Below, piece after piece: positions 1 to 8,075 of a DNA stretch of 64,000 nt; position 1 is the first letter of the stretch; each line of letters opens with the position of its first letter. The DNA is from Negativicoccus succinicivorans (lineage in GTDB: Bacteria > Bacillota > Negativicutes > Veillonellales > Negativicoccaceae). A program made the translations under genes and the position numbers. The notes under the pieces were generated by a model. That model saw only the letters and a list, made by a program, of their open reading frames with translations, did no database searches and was not told the origin of the DNA. The stretch is from positions 77,005 through 141,004 of the forward strand of contig NZ_JACHHI010000002.1 of assembly GCF_014207605.1 (NCBI RefSeq), read 5' to 3'.

Positions 1-1
1 C

Positions 2-772
2 ATCGAAGACCGTTTGATTGAAGAAATGGAAATTCCGGTTTTCCACGATGATCAGCACGGCACGGCGATCGCCGCCTTGGCGGCCTTGCTGGGCGCGCTG
101 CGCTTCGTGAAAAAAGATATTTCCAAAGTTAAAATCGTCATCAACGGCGCGGGCGCGGCGGGCACCGCGATCGCCAACATGATTTTGGCGGCCGGCGCGA
201 CCGATATGACGATGCTCAACAGCAAAGGGATTTTGCATGACAACGGCAAATTGAACCGCGTGCAGAAAGACCTTGTCGATCGGATCAATCCGGAAAACCG
301 TCAGGGCACGTTCCAAGACGCGATCAAGGGCGCGGACGTTTTGCTCGGCGTTTCGAAGGCGGGCGCGTTCAAACCGGAAGACATGAAACTTTTGGCCAAA
401 GACAGCATCGTCTTTGCCATGGCGAACCCCGTTCCGGAAATCATGTACGAAGACGCTATCGCGGCCGGCGTCGCCGTTTGCGGTACGGGTCGCAGCGATA
501 TGCCTAACCAGGTCAACAACTCGAGCGTGTTCCCGGGTCTGTTCCGCGGCGCGATCGACGTGCATTCGCGGCGAATCAATATGGAAATGAAATTGGCGGC
601 GGCGTATGCGCTGGCCGATTTGGTCGACGACAAAGACTTGCGGCAGGATAATGTCGTCATCGACGTCTTCGATGAACGCGTGCCGCTTGCAGTCGCGAAA
701 GCGGTCGCGAAAAAAGCGATCGAAACGGGCGTGGCCCGCATGAAGGAACTGCCGGCGCAGTATCGCGACTAA
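2..772 (+). CDS. NAD(P)-dependent malic enzyme, C-terminal part
   Basis: This is the 3' part of a malic enzyme gene (malate to pyruvate, CO2 and NAD(P)H); the window starts inside it, so the N-terminus is missing. The visible protein begins in the FHDDQHGTA segment typical of the family. A Rossmann nucleotide-binding stretch follows (GAGAAGTAIA), then the ANPVPEI motif and the CGTGRSDMPNQVNN region. The reading frame is open from base 2. A hairpin terminator lies directly behind it, so it ends its transcription unit. In this lineage it fits conversion of C4 acids to pyruvate. The family assignment is secure; cofactor preference cannot be read. Confidence 0.93.
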   Translation: MEDRLIEEMEIPVFHDDQHGTAIAALAALLGALRFVKKDISKVKIVINGAGAAGTAIANMILAAGATDMTMLNSKGILHDNGKLNRVQKDLVDRINPENRQGTFQDAIKGADVLLGVSKAGAFKPEDMKLLAKDSIVFAMANPVPEIMYEDAIAAGVAVCGTGRSDMPNQVNNSSVFPGLFRGAIDVHSRRINMEMKLAAAYALADLVDDKDLRQDNVVIDVFDERVPLAVAKAVAKKAIETGVARMKELPAQYRD

Positions 773-783
773 GTGAATGAAAT

Positions 784-819
784 AAAAAAGCACTCTCTTT
801 TGCGGAGAGTACTTTTTTA
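784..819 (+). terminator. Intrinsic terminator after malic enzyme
   Basis: Inverted repeat with arms around GTACTCTC/GAGAGTAC, a short TTTTGC loop and a run of six T. Nearly the same stem (GCACTCTC/GAGAGTGC) is used again at 4600-4629. Confidence 0.85.
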
Positions 820-846
820 TGTAGCGATGCGCAAGTCGGGGCGTAC

Positions 847-874
847 TTGTCGGGTGTATTCAACTATGTAATAA
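847..874 (+). promoter_or_regulatory. Putative promoter of the HlyD/ABC exporter operon
   Basis: TTGTCG (847-852), 16-bp spacer and TAATAA (869-874), placed just upstream of the first exporter gene. The -10 is imperfect. Confidence 0.4.
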
Positions 875-921
875 TTAAACCAAGCAAATGAACCGAAATG
901 TGTGCGCAAGTGGAGGGCTTT

Positions 922-1896
922 ATGCAAAAGAAGGGAAAGATTATCCTTGCCGTCATCGCGCTGCTGGTATTGTGCGGACTGCTTTACTGGGTCACTCGTC
1001 CGCAGGATAAAGGTTTGACGGCGACGGGCACGGTCGAAGCGACGCGGTATGATGTCACCGCCAAAGTGCCGGGATACGTGCGCGAACTTACTTTGCAGGC
1101 GGGCGATACGCTGAACGAGGGAGATCTTGTCTGCCGTATCGATCGTGAAGATCTGCGCGCGCAAGTGCTTGCCGCCAACGCCGGTTTGGCCGCCGCGCGA
1201 GCTCGCTTAGCGGATCTGGAAAGCGGCGCGCGGCCGGCGGAGATTTCCGCGGCGCAGGCGCAAGTAGCGAGCGCGCAGGCGCAAGCGAACAAAGCGTCTG
1301 CTGATTTCGACCGCTATCGCCAGCTTTATGATCAGGACGCGATTTCCGCGCAACAACTCGACGCGGCGCGCACGCAGGCCCAAGTGGCTCAGCAGGCGCT
1401 GACTGCGGCGCAGGATCAGTTGACCATCGTGCAGGACGGCGCGCGCAGCGGGCAAGTGGAAGCGGCTCGCGCGGAAGTGGAACGCTTGCAGGCCCAGGTG
1501 GATGCGCAACAGGCGCAGGCGGACGGGATTGATGTGGAAAGTCCGGCGAGCGGCACGGTTTTGAGCAAAAATTTTGAAAATAACGAATTCGCTCCCGCCG
1601 GTGTTCCAATCGTCACCGTCGGCGATTTAGACAACTGCTATGTGCGGGTGTATGTGCCGAGCGAAGATCTCGCGCGCATTCAGGTCGGTCAGGCGGTGAA
1701 CGTATATGTGGACGCCTATCCGGGTCGCGCGATCGCGGGCACGATTCAGGAAATCAGTCAGCAGGCGGAATATACGCCGCGGCAAAGCATCACGGCGCGA
1801 GAACGGGCCAACCTGGTATTCGCCGTTAAAGTCGCCGTGCAAAATCAGGAGCGGATCGTCAAACCAGGCATGCCGGCGGACGTTGATTTCGAATGA
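922..1896 (+). CDS. HlyD-family periplasmic adaptor (membrane fusion protein) of an ABC exporter
   Basis: Adaptor that should link an inner-membrane ABC exporter to the outer membrane. One N-terminal membrane anchor (about residues 5-24) is followed by a split biotinyl-lipoyl-like domain (TAKVPGYV near the start, VESPASGTVLSKN after the hairpin). Between them lies a long Ala/Gln-rich coiled-coil hairpin (about 75-205), then a beta-barrel region (VRVYVPSEDLARI). An in-frame ATG lies at 898, but the GGAGG at 912-916 points to the ATG at 922 (324 aa). The stop overlaps the start of the next gene, so it is first in a four-gene operon resembling the E. coli YbhG-YbhFSR layout. The substrate is unknown. 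Confidence 0.88.
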   Translation: MQKKGKIILAVIALLVLCGLLYWVTRPQDKGLTATGTVEATRYDVTAKVPGYVRELTLQAGDTLNEGDLVCRIDREDLRAQVLAANAGLAAARARLADLESGARPAEISAAQAQVASAQAQANKASADFDRYRQLYDQDAISAQQLDAARTQAQVAQQALTAAQDQLTIVQDGARSGQVEAARAEVERLQAQVDAQQAQADGIDVESPASGTVLSKNFENNEFAPAGVPIVTVGDLDNCYVRVYVPSEDLARIQVGQAVNVYVDAYPGRAIAGTIQEISQQAEYTPRQSITARERANLVFAVKVAVQNQERIVKPGMPADVDFE

Positions 1897-2600
1897 TTAC
1901 CTTTCAAGATATCAGTAAGTCCTACGGAGAGGTGCAAGCTTTACACGATGTCAGCTTCACGATTCAGGACGGCGAGGTATTCGGCTTTGTCGGCGCGGAT
2001 GGCGCGGGCAAATCCACGCTCTTGCGCATTCTCTTGGGGCTGATGCGGCCGGATGCGGGGACGGTTACCATTCACGGCGAAGCGCCGGGGCGTGTGCCCG
2101 TCGGCTACGTCGCGCAACGTTTCAGCCTGTACCCGAACTTGACCGCGCGGGAAAATATGGAACTCATGGGGGCGCTCTACGGACTGGATCCGCAGCAGGC
2201 GCGTGATCGGGCGACAGAAATGCTGAATTTCGTCGGTCTCGGGAAATTTGCCGACCGTTTCGCGGGCACTTTTTCCGGCGGCATGAAACAAAAATTGGCG
2301 CTGGCCGCCGCTTGGGCGCATGAGCCGAAGTATCTCGTGCTCGATGAACCGACGACCGGCGTCGACGCGGTTTCGCGCCGTGAATTTTGGCAACTTTTAT
2401 ACCAAACGCAACGGCAGGGGGCGACCGTTGTCATCGCGACACCGTATTTGGATGAGGCGTCGTATTGTCACCGCATCGCCTTTTTTGATCACGGGCATGT
2501 GTTGGACGTCGCGACGCCGCTCGCGATGCAACGCAAAATCGGTCCCGACGCCACCTTGGAAGACGTCTTTTTCTCACTGAGCAAGGGGGAAGAAGCATGA
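1893..2600 (+). CDS. ABC transporter ATP-binding protein (exporter subunit 1)
   Basis: Nucleotide-binding subunit of 235 aa. Visible motifs are Walker A (GADGAGKST, residues 34-42), a Q-loop (YVAQRFSLYP), the ABC signature (FSGGMKQK) and Walker B with catalytic Glu (LVLDEPTTG). It overlaps its neighbours on both sides by 4 bp (ATGA), which implies translational coupling. In YbhF-like exporters two such domains are fused in one chain; here they are separate consecutive genes. Confidence 0.92.
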   Translation: MITFQDISKSYGEVQALHDVSFTIQDGEVFGFVGADGAGKSTLLRILLGLMRPDAGTVTIHGEAPGRVPVGYVAQRFSLYPNLTARENMELMGALYGLDPQQARDRATEMLNFVGLGKFADRFAGTFSGGMKQKLALAAAWAHEPKYLVLDEPTTGVDAVSRREFWQLLYQTQRQGATVVIATPYLDEASYCHRIAFFDHGHVLDVATPLAMQRKIGPDATLEDVFFSLSKGEEA

Positions 2601-3478
2601 GCGATTACGCGATTCAAACGGACGGTTTGACGCGCCGTTTCGGTGATTTTACCGCCGTCGACCACTTGCCGCTGGCGATTGCCGCGGGAAGCATTTACGG
2701 CTTGCTCGGCGCGAACGGCTGCGGTAAATCGACGACGATCCGTATGCTTTGCGGTGTGTTGCCGCCGAGCGAAGGCACGGCGAATGTGTTGGGATGCGAT
2801 CTCGTCACGCAGACGGAAGAAATCCAAGCGCGCATCGGTTATATGTCGCAGAAGTTCAGCCTGTATCCCGATTTAACCGTGACCGAAAATTTGGAATTTT
2901 ACGGACGGCTGTACGGCTTGCGTGATGCGGATGTCGCGACGCGGATCCAAGAAGCGATGGAAGAAGTCGGCGTCAAACATTATCACGTGACGAAAGTCCG
3001 TCAGCTTTCCGGAGGTTGGCGGCAACGCCTGGCGCTCGCCGCCGCTCTTTTACATCATCCCGCATTGCTTTTTTTGGACGAACCCACGAGCGGCGCCGAT
3101 CCGCGCGCGCGTCAAATTTTTTGGGATATCATTCACGATCTCGCCGCGCAGGGCACGACCGTCATTGTTACCACGCACTTCATGGAGGAAGGCGCGCAGT
3201 GTGACCGCGTCGGTTTGATGCACTCCGGCAAAATGATTGTGGAAGATACACCGGAACATTTAACCGCGCAATTGCCGGTGACGCTTTGGGAGCATCGCGG
3301 CGAAGTCGATTTGCACGCCGTATTACCGCCGGGCGTTTACGTCTACGGCGATCGCATGCGGACGATGGCGGACACGTTGCCGCCCGATTGGCGAAAAGAG
3401 GATGTCAGCCAAGTGGAACCGACTTTAGAAGACGCGTTTATTTACTACATGCAGACATCCCGGACGGAGGAACTATGA
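2597..3478 (+). CDS. ABC transporter ATP-binding protein (exporter subunit 2)
   Basis: Second nucleotide-binding subunit (293 aa), with Walker A GANGCGKST (38-46), Q-loop MSQKFSLYP, signature LSGGWRQR and Walker B LLFLDEPTSG. It has a longer C-terminal tail than the first subunit. It probably pairs with the preceding ATPase as a heterodimer under the single permease gene that follows. It overlaps the preceding gene by 4 bp. Confidence 0.92.
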   Translation: MSDYAIQTDGLTRRFGDFTAVDHLPLAIAAGSIYGLLGANGCGKSTTIRMLCGVLPPSEGTANVLGCDLVTQTEEIQARIGYMSQKFSLYPDLTVTENLEFYGRLYGLRDADVATRIQEAMEEVGVKHYHVTKVRQLSGGWRQRLALAAALLHHPALLFLDEPTSGADPRARQIFWDIIHDLAAQGTTVIVTTHFMEEGAQCDRVGLMHSGKMIVEDTPEHLTAQLPVTLWEHRGEVDLHAVLPPGVYVYGDRMRTMADTLPPDWRKEDVSQVEPTLEDAFIYYMQTSRTEEL

Positions 3479-4596
3479 TTCGATTTCGGGCGATGGTCAT
3501 TAAAGAATTTATTCAAATGTTGCGTGACCCCGCGACGATTGTGATCATGGTCGCCATGCCGATTATTCAGTTGCTTTTATTCGGTTTCGCGCTGCGTACC
3601 GATGTCAAGCACATGCCGACCGTCGTTTTCGACCAGGCGCGCGTCACGGAAAGCCGGGAATTGCTCGATACTTTTGTCGGCACAGGCTACTACGATATTA
3701 CGCACGTCGCGCACAGTTTTGACGACGTCAAACACCAAATCGATTCCGGCGCGGCGAAAGTCGGGATCATTTTCCCGCCGGATTTCGGTGAAAATCTGCG
3801 GCACGGTCGCGCGGGTTCGGTGCAGGTCATCGTCGACGCCTCCGACAGCATGACATCCGGCTCCGCCATTTCCACTGCGCAGATTGTCGCGCAAATGAAG
3901 TCGCAGGAAGTCGTTCAGTCCCGGCTCATGTCCGCGGGCGGCAAGACTTTCGTCGCGCCGTATGATTTGCGCATTCGGGCCTGGTACAATCCCGATATGG
4001 TCTCGGAATTTTACATGGTGCCGGCTATCATGGGCATGGTGCTCACCATGACGCTGGTCGCCATCACGTCGATGGCCATCGTTCGCGAACGCGAGCAGGG
4101 AACCCTGGAGCAACTTATGGTCACGCCGCTGAAACCGCATGAACTGATGTTGGGCAAAATCATTCCCTACATCGTCGTCGGTTACACGCAGATCATCATT
4201 GCCATTTTGATCAGCCGGATAATTTTCGACGTGCCGTTTGAAGGCAGCATCTTACTATTCTTCTTGTTGACAACCTTCTTCATTATCGCGTCGCTTTCGT
4301 TGGGAGTCATGATTTCCACATTTGCTGAAAATCAAATGCAGGCGATGCAACTTTCCGTTTTCGTCATCATGCCGAGCGTCCTCTTATCGGGCTTCATGTT
4401 TCCCATCGCCGCCATGCCGACGTTTTTTCAATATGTAAGTCAGGTCATTCCGATGACGCACTACCTCGTCATCGTGCGCGGGATCATGCTGAAAGGCATC
4501 GGGATCGTTGATCTTTGGCAACCGACGTTGGCGCTCGCCGTTTTCGTCGTCGTTACGCTGACCGGCGCGGTTCTGCGCTTCAGAAAAACGATGTAA
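3475..4596 (+). CDS. ABC-2 type permease (YbhS/YbhR-like)
   Basis: Membrane subunit of the exporter, 373 aa. One N-terminal membrane segment (about 20-40) precedes a large extracytoplasmic domain (about 45-175). Five further membrane segments follow, with the conserved cytoplasmic motif REREQGTLEQLMVTP. The start is the ATG at 3475, which overlaps the stop of the ATPase gene and follows GGAGG; longer readings upstream run through the previous gene and are not credible. Only one permease gene is present, so it should act as a homodimer. Confidence 0.9.
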   Translation: MIRFRAMVIKEFIQMLRDPATIVIMVAMPIIQLLLFGFALRTDVKHMPTVVFDQARVTESRELLDTFVGTGYYDITHVAHSFDDVKHQIDSGAAKVGIIFPPDFGENLRHGRAGSVQVIVDASDSMTSGSAISTAQIVAQMKSQEVVQSRLMSAGGKTFVAPYDLRIRAWYNPDMVSEFYMVPAIMGMVLTMTLVAITSMAIVREREQGTLEQLMVTPLKPHELMLGKIIPYIVVGYTQIIIAILISRIIFDVPFEGSILLFFLLTTFFIIASLSLGVMISTFAENQMQAMQLSVFVIMPSVLLSGFMFPIAAMPTFFQYVSQVIPMTHYLVIVRGIMLKGIGIVDLWQPTLALAVFVVVTLTGAVLRFRKTM

Positions 4597-4599
4597 ATA

Positions 4600-4629
4600 A
4601 AAAAGCACTCTCTGGCGGAGAGTGCTTTT
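4600..4629 (+). terminator. Intrinsic terminator of the exporter operon
   Basis: GCACTCTC/GAGAGTGC stem with a short loop and T run, immediately after the permease stop. Confidence 0.85.
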
Positions 4630-4888
4630 GTTTGTGATCAATCGTATTGCCGCGGCGAAATTCGGTGCCGATGCTCATTCGAATCACTTTCGGCAGCTTC
4701 GCCGGTTTCGTGAATCGTGTCGGCAAGATTTCGGTATAGTATAAGTCGTGTGCGGTTTCAGCGGTTTGGAGTGTTTTTGACGAATTACGCACGGATTTAT
4801 TTTCTTGCGGAAAATAAATTTAGCGCGGCGGGCGCATCCTTATTTTTCTGCGGAAAAATATAAAATCTCGCGCGCTGTTTTCGCGCAA
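4630..4888. other. Intergenic stretch with two look-alike hairpins
   Basis: No convincing gene. It holds two AU-rich hairpins of similar design: TTTATTTTC/GGAAAATAAA with a TTGC loop at about 4796-4818, and TATTTTTC/GGAAAAATA with a TGC loop at about 4841-4860. A GCGCG/CGCGC hairpin follows near 4869-4886. Their role is unknown. Confidence 0.5.
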
Positions 4889-4911
4889 TAAAAAAACGGC
4901 CTGCGCCGTTT
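4889..4911 (-). terminator. Terminator of the tRNA-Pro/tRNA-Gly unit
   Basis: Read on the minus strand: AACGGC, a 4-nt loop, GCCGTT and a run of T. It lies just downstream of the tRNA-Gly gene. Confidence 0.75.
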
Positions 4912-4930
4912 AACCGCCACCCACTGAAAA

Positions 4931-5004
<74 letters not shown>

Positions 5005-5007
5005 AAG

Positions 5008-5084
5008 TGGTCGGAGCAGCAGGATTTGAACCTGCGACCCCTTGGTCCCGAACCAAGTGCGCTACCAAACTGCGCTATGCCCCG
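5008..5084 (-). tRNA. tRNA-Pro(CGG), CCA encoded
   Basis: The minus strand gives an acceptor CGGGGCA/TGCTCCG (one G-U pair), anticodon stem CTTGG/CCAAG with loop TTCGGGA (anticodon CGG), T-loop TTCAAAT, discriminator A and an encoded CCA. It lies three bases upstream of tRNA-Gly, so the two are probably co-transcribed. Confidence 0.96.
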
Positions 5085-5160
5085 ATGAAAAATATTATAG
5101 CAAAGAAAAAATCATTTGTCACGTACTTTTTTATTTCTTTTTTCAATTGCTTGACAAAGA

Positions 5161-5189
5161 TTGGGTTTGCCCCTGAAATCCGCTATAAT
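5161..5189 (+). promoter_or_regulatory. Putative promoter of the 160-aa membrane protein gene
   Basis: Perfect -10 TATAAT (5184-5189) with TTGGGT 17 bp upstream (5161-5166). A better -35 match, TTGACA at 5151-5156, sits too far away (27 bp). Confidence 0.5.
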
Positions 5190-5230
5190 GAAAAGAAGAT
5201 ATAAAATATTGTACCCCAAAGGAGACGAGC

Positions 5231-5713
5231 ATGCAAGCGCCGAGCGATCTGATTACGACGATAAAATTAACCGCGGCGGAATATTTGCGGTGGCAGGAAG
5301 TAGCGGTAGAACGGTTCCATGATGTGCCGGAACTGGGCGCGATATTGTCCGAGATGCAGCAGAGTGAAAATTTATATAATTTCGTCGCGCAAAAGGGCAT
5401 TTATCAATACCGAACGAAGTTGGATCCCGACGTGTGGCAAGAGATTGTGCGACGCTATACGGCGGCGCGTGAGCAATTGGCGCCGTACGCGACGGCGGAC
5501 AGTTTGCCGGAGCCGCGTCGGCAGGAGTTCGCGCATGTGTTCTCGCGCATGGAGGCGCAGCATGCCGCGTTGACGGAGGCGGTTGACGACTGGTTTTACC
5601 AGGAGAGCGCGCGCACTGAACGCAAGGCGAAAAAAGGCTGCTTGGGATTGGGCGTGGCGCTTTTGGCGATCGGCGCGTCACCGGCGGCGCTGCTGTGGTG
5701 GTGGCTTGCGTAG
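5231..5713 (+). CDS. Hypothetical protein with C-terminal membrane anchor
   Basis: 160 aa, not recognised. It is mostly charged and helical (residues 1-130, possible coiled coil around WQEIVRRYTAAREQL), then a basic patch (RTERKAKKG) and one hydrophobic segment at the very end (about 136-159). This suggests a tail-anchored inner-membrane protein with its bulk in the cytoplasm. AAAGGAGA precedes the ATG at good spacing and a TATAAT promoter lies upstream, so expression is likely. It appears to stand alone. Confidence 0.75.
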   Translation: MQAPSDLITTIKLTAAEYLRWQEVAVERFHDVPELGAILSEMQQSENLYNFVAQKGIYQYRTKLDPDVWQEIVRRYTAAREQLAPYATADSLPEPRRQEFAHVFSRMEAQHAALTEAVDDWFYQESARTERKAKKGCLGLGVALLAIGASPAALLWWWLA

Positions 5714-5805
5714 CGTAAAGATGTTTGATTTTATATTGCATGCGTAAAATGTTTCTGAAATTTGTCCGACGCGCGCGCAAAATACATGCGACAGGCGGCG
5801 GGTTA

Positions 5806-5814
5806 TGCTATAAT
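5806..5814 (+). promoter_or_regulatory. Extended -10 promoter of the SCIFF unit
   Basis: TGCTATAAT, an extended -10 element (TG-N-TATAAT), 27 bp before the start codon. There is no good -35. The same TGCTATAAT string precedes lspA at 60823-60831. Confidence 0.6.
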
Positions 5815-5841
5815 AACGATAACAATTAAGGAGGGAACGAC

Positions 5842-5991
5842 ATGGCTAAACATATTCGTACACTCAATCCGGTGTCCCTGCAACAGACTGCGAAACACGG
5901 CGGTTGCGGCGAATGCCAGACCTCGTGTCAATCCGCTTGCAAGACAAGTTGCACCATCGGCAACCAGGTATGCAAACAACAACAACGGTAA
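5842..5991 (+). CDS. scfA: SCIFF ribosomal peptide precursor (six cysteines in forty-five)
   Basis: A 49-aa peptide too short for ordinary gene finders. It has a short leader (MAKHIRTLNPVSLQQTAKHG) and a core with six cysteines at residues 22, 25, 29, 33, 37 and 44 in the family's spacing (GGCGECQTSC...SACKTSC...QVC). GGAGGG precedes the ATG and an extended -10 promoter lies upstream. The next gene encodes its radical SAM/SPASM maturase. In the known family the maturase forms Cys-to-Thr thioether (sactipeptide-like) bonds; the role of the mature product is not settled. Confidence 0.95.
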   Translation: MAKHIRTLNPVSLQQTAKHGGCGECQTSCQSACKTSCTIGNQVCKQQQR

Positions 5992-5998
5992 ACAGCTG

Positions 5999-6027
5999 AG
6001 GTCCTTTGCGCAGGCGAAGGACCTTTT
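5999..6027 (+). terminator. Attenuator-like hairpin between SCIFF peptide and maturase genes
   Basis: AGGTCCTT (5999-6006) pairs perfectly with AAGGACCT (6017-6024) and is followed by TTTT. The hairpin sits in the 54-bp gap between the two genes. Partial termination here would give much more precursor mRNA than enzyme mRNA; that consequence is an inference. Confidence 0.65.
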
Positions 6028-6045
6028 GCATGTAAGGAGAACTCA

Positions 6046-7461
6046 ATGACGGAAGTTTCTGCAGTACAACCTATGATTCACAAGTTTTATTTAAATGGCG
6101 AATACATCGTGCTCGATGTCAACAGCGGCTGCGTGCATCTGCCGGATCAGTTGACGTATGAGCTTTTAGATACCTATGACGGAACGAATCCGGACGAAGC
6201 GCGGGCGGCGTTCGGCGACCGCTATCCGGCGGCGGAGATTGAGGAAGCGATCGGCGAAGTCGACGAGTTGATCGCCGACGGTCTTTTGTTCGCGGAAATG
6301 GATCCGGCGTTTACCGTCGCGCTTGAAGAACGTCCGATTGTTAAAGCGTTATGCTTGAATATCGCGCATGACTGCAACTTGCGTTGCCGCTACTGCTTCG
6401 CGGGCCAAGGCGGTTACGGTAAATGGCGCGAGCTGATGAGCTTTGATACGGCGCGTCGGGCAGTCGATTTTCTGATCGCGCATTCCGGTCCGCGTAAACA
6501 TTGCGAGATTGATTTCTTCGGCGGCGAGCCGCTGATGAATTACCATGTGGTGCAGCAGACGATCGATTATATCCGCGCGCAGGAGAAAAAACACGACAAG
6601 ATTTTCAAGCTGACGCTGACGACCAACGGCATGCTGTTGGATGAGCGCAAGGTGCAATATTTCAATGAGCAGCATGTCAGTCTCGTGTTGAGTTTGGACG
6701 GTCGTGAAGAAGTGCATGACGAGATGCGCCCGGGAGTGCGTGGCGAGGGTACGTACCGGCCGATCCGGGACCACTTGGCGTACGCGGTGCAAAATCGTAA
6801 CGGCGAAGAATACTACGTGCGCGGCACGTATACGGCGAAGAACCTTGATTTTACGACCGACGTGCTCGACATGGTGGACCAGGGCTTCAGCGAACTTTCG
6901 ATGGAACCGGTCGTCAGTGAAGACGAGGCGTTCGCGATTACGGAAGAACATCTGCCGCGCATTTTCGCGGAGTACGAAAAATTGGCGCAGGCGTACTTGG
7001 ATCGCCAGCGCGAAGGTCGTCCGTTCCAATTTTTCCATTTCAATATGGATCTTTACCGCGGTCCGTGTCTGCAAAAGCGTTTGCGCGGTTGCGGCGCGGG
7101 GCATGAGTACATGGCGGTCGTGCCGAACGGAGATATTTACCCCTGCCATCAGTTCGTCGGTCGGGACGGGTATGTGATCGGCAATGTGAAGACGGGGCTG
7201 TTCGATATGGATACGCCGCGCTCCTTCCGTGAAAATCACGTGCTAAAAAAACCGACCTGCCAAGGTTGCTGGGCGAAATTTTTCTGCTCGGGCGGTTGCC
7301 ACGCCAACAATGAAACCTTTGCGGGCGATATTCATGAACCCTACAAGGTCAGCTGCGAAATTCAGAAAAAACGCATCGAGTGCGCCATGATGATTCAGGC
7401 TAAAATGGCGGATATCAAGGCGGAGCGGGCGCAGGCGGACAACGTCTCGGCGCGCGCGTAA
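6046..7461 (+). CDS. scfB: SCIFF maturase, radical SAM/SPASM peptide-modifying enzyme
   Basis: 471 aa. Residues 1-95 form a RiPP-recognition-like domain (HKFYLNGEYIVLDVNSGCVH). The radical SAM cluster motif is CNLRCRYC (Cys110, 114, 117), followed by the FFGGEPLMN SAM-binding motif. The C-terminal SPASM domain has its auxiliary-cluster cysteines in CGAGHEYMAVVPNGDIYPCH and CQGCWAKFFCSGGC. It lies directly downstream of the six-Cys peptide and should install its thioether crosslinks. AAGGAGA precedes the ATG. Confidence 0.95.
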   Translation: MTEVSAVQPMIHKFYLNGEYIVLDVNSGCVHLPDQLTYELLDTYDGTNPDEARAAFGDRYPAAEIEEAIGEVDELIADGLLFAEMDPAFTVALEERPIVKALCLNIAHDCNLRCRYCFAGQGGYGKWRELMSFDTARRAVDFLIAHSGPRKHCEIDFFGGEPLMNYHVVQQTIDYIRAQEKKHDKIFKLTLTTNGMLLDERKVQYFNEQHVSLVLSLDGREEVHDEMRPGVRGEGTYRPIRDHLAYAVQNRNGEEYYVRGTYTAKNLDFTTDVLDMVDQGFSELSMEPVVSEDEAFAITEEHLPRIFAEYEKLAQAYLDRQREGRPFQFFHFNMDLYRGPCLQKRLRGCGAGHEYMAVVPNGDIYPCHQFVGRDGYVIGNVKTGLFDMDTPRSFRENHVLKKPTCQGCWAKFFCSGGCHANNETFAGDIHEPYKVSCEIQKKRIECAMMIQAKMADIKAERAQADNVSARA

Positions 7462-7463
7462 GA

Positions 7464-7492
7464 TTGTCGCGGGCGACATCGTTTAGTATAAT
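7464..7492 (+). promoter_or_regulatory. Sigma-A type promoter
   Basis: TTGTCG (7464-7469), exactly 17 bp, TATAAT (7487-7492), starting 2 bp after the maturase stop and driving the 150-aa secreted protein gene. Confidence 0.7.
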
Positions 7493-7524
7493 AAAGAGAG
7501 TGTAATGCTAAAGGAGTGAGAGCT

Positions 7525-7977
7525 ATGCAAAAGAAAATGAAACAGGCAATTTCCGCGGTTCTCGTCGGTACCTTATTGACATTCGGCACCGTCGCCAACA
7601 CCCAGGCGTTTGATTTGGGACGCGTTTTGGGCGGCGTGCTGAAAGTCGGCGGCATCGGCTATGTGGTAGATCGTTATTCCGATCAACTCAATAATTTTAT
7701 TAACAAATTGATGCGCGAAAACGACGTCGAAGCAAGCTACGCGACGAAAGTCGTGCCGATCATCAGTGTCGGCGATAAAGGCTACATCGGCGCGGCGCAG
7801 GTCATCGGCCCGCAAGCGGCGGTGGACGAAGTCGAAGCGGTCGCGCAGGTGGAAGGCAGCTTCAATGACAAGCTGTTTCGTATCCGTGGTCTGGTGCCGG
7901 TCGACAGCAAAAATCCTACGCGTCTGAACCGCGTCAGCGGTGTCGGCGTGTCGGCTATTATTGACGTGCGTTTCTAA
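7525..7977 (+). CDS. Secreted/periplasmic hypothetical protein
   Basis: 150 aa from the ATG at 7525; a GTG further upstream overlaps the ribosome site AAGGAG (7511-7516). Residues 1-25 form a clear signal peptide (KQAISAVLVGTLLTFGTVANTQA). The mature part is short, starts with a Gly-rich hydrophobic stretch (GRVLGGVLKVGGIGYVV) and ends on a beta-like VSAIIDVRF, which could suit an envelope-associated protein. It has its own promoter and terminator, so it is a single-gene unit at the head of a block of envelope genes. The family was not recognised. Confidence 0.8.
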   Translation: MQKKMKQAISAVLVGTLLTFGTVANTQAFDLGRVLGGVLKVGGIGYVVDRYSDQLNNFINKLMRENDVEASYATKVVPIISVGDKGYIGAAQVIGPQAAVDEVEAVAQVEGSFNDKLFRIRGLVPVDSKNPTRLNRVSGVGVSAIIDVRF

Positions 7978-7980
7978 CGG

Positions 7981-8015
7981 AAAGAGCTGTTTCGCATGGC
8001 GAAACAGCTCTTTTT
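7981..8015 (+). terminator. Strong intrinsic terminator
   Basis: 15-bp perfect stem AAAGAGCTGTTTCGC/GCGAAACAGCTCTTT with a 3-nt loop and a T run. Confidence 0.9.
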
Positions 8016-8075
8016 GAAAAACCGAACGATATATTTGCGGCGTGATTTTCACGTCAAGGGAAAAGAGGTAATGGA

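Noticed and set aside
4580-4792. 70-codon minus-strand frame downstream of the exporter operon
   Set aside because: It runs through the operon terminator and starts at a GTG with no ribosome site. The sequence looks protein-like in part, but evidence is too weak to list as a gene.
5762-6049. 95-codon frame overlapping the SCIFF peptide
   Set aside because: Wrong frame: the SCIFF frame has the six-Cys motif, the ribosome site and the maturase neighbour.
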